Assembly (NCBI GenBank): GCA_018333785.1
Contig: JAGXSU010000084.1
Location: 1-64,000, forward strand
Direction of reading: 5' to 3'
DNA from: Methylomicrobium sp.
GTDB lineage: Bacteria > Pseudomonadota > Gammaproteobacteria > Methylococcales > Methylomonadaceae
DNA: 64,000 nucleotides
Shown here: piece by piece, positions 63,961 through 64,000 of the stretch
Layout of the letters: every line of letters starts with the position of its first letter
Position numbering within the stretch: position 1 is the first letter of the stretch
Notes under the pieces: generated by a model
The model's input: only the letters and a program-made list of their open reading frames with translations
What the model was told of the DNA's origin: nothing
Databases searched by the model: none
Program-made: the position numbers and the translations under genes

Positions 63961-64000
63961 ACCCTCATTCCTTCAGGGATTGCCGGAATCCGGATGTAGG
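63961..64000. repeat. GGGATTGCCGGAATCC repeat at the window edge
   Basis: CATTCCTTCAGGGATTGCCG continues to GAATCCGGATG. It is the same REP-like module as inside the MITEs at 14.9 and 49.0 kb, cut by the end of the window. Confidence 0.6.

Noticed and set aside
1-64000. tRNA, rRNA, CRISPR array or complete prophage
   Set aside because: I looked for tRNA-like TTCGANNC arms, rRNA motifs, regularly spaced direct repeats, and phage structural genes, and saw none.

Overview
The window (64 kb, moderate GC) is chromosomal DNA of a gammaproteobacterium. The clues are smc-zipA-ligA in that order, nlpD-rpoS, dksA-gluQ, hom-thrC-recJ, and the yciB-yciI-bolA-ppiC string. The dense dispersed repeats, stand-alone BLUF protein, NnrS and a probable gnnAB-lpxB lipid A cluster resemble gammaproteobacterial methanotrophs (Methylococcales). 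No methane-oxidation gene lies in the window, so that assignment is an inference.

Layout. 1-3.4 kb: assimilatory nitrite reductase nirB and the start of nirD (cut by the window edge), preceded by a sigma-54-type promoter and a leader with an intrinsic terminator, then a decayed REP-associated transposase between inverted REP copies. 3.4-9.7 kb: ligA-like, zipA, smc (minus). 9.8-11.3 kb: queF, an flhB-tail-like gene and psd (plus). 11.5-16.4 kb: a large hybrid histidine kinase, a BLUF photoreceptor and a TPR lipoprotein. 16.5-20 kb: gnnA-gnnB-lpxB, predicting lipid A on a diamino-sugar backbone. 20.6-27.8 kb: hrpA, a SprA-type metalloprotease, a metallophosphoesterase, ispG and a retropepsin-like protease. 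27.9-31.8 kb: nnrS with a DUF455 ferritin-like gene, a VanZ-like gene, and a GNAT-nitrilase pair. 31.8-34.2 kb: rpoS, nlpD and a membrane J-domain protein. 34.4-41.2 kb: mobB-moeA, rhodanese, aminotransferase, dksA-gluQ, acs. 41.3-49 kb: glgX, a TolC-like protein, methyltransferase-DUF1244, and the yciB-yciI-bolA-ppiC cluster. 49.2-55 kb: recJ, thrC, hom, alaC. 55-60.6 kb: an unrecognised membrane protein with a 58-aa membrane peptide, a membrane-anchored lytic transglycosylase, a di-heme peroxidase, a DUF1640-like protein and pilin. 61-63.9 kb: two glycosyltransferases and a methyltransferase of a surface polysaccharide locus.

Most coding content is housekeeping. The unusual content is between genes. 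I found three miniature transposable elements with terminal inverted repeats and exact 8-10 bp target duplications (14.9, 49.0 and 59.4 kb), plus a shorter relative with a 7/8 duplication (20.1 kb). A 163-bp repeat occurs twice at about 97% identity; one copy abuts the lpxB start codon and supplies its ribosome binding site. REP families are also present. Other points of interest are the ligA-like gene with replaced catalytic residues, gluQ without a standard start codon, the sigma-54 plus attenuator control of nirBD, and a pilin with a low-complexity insert.
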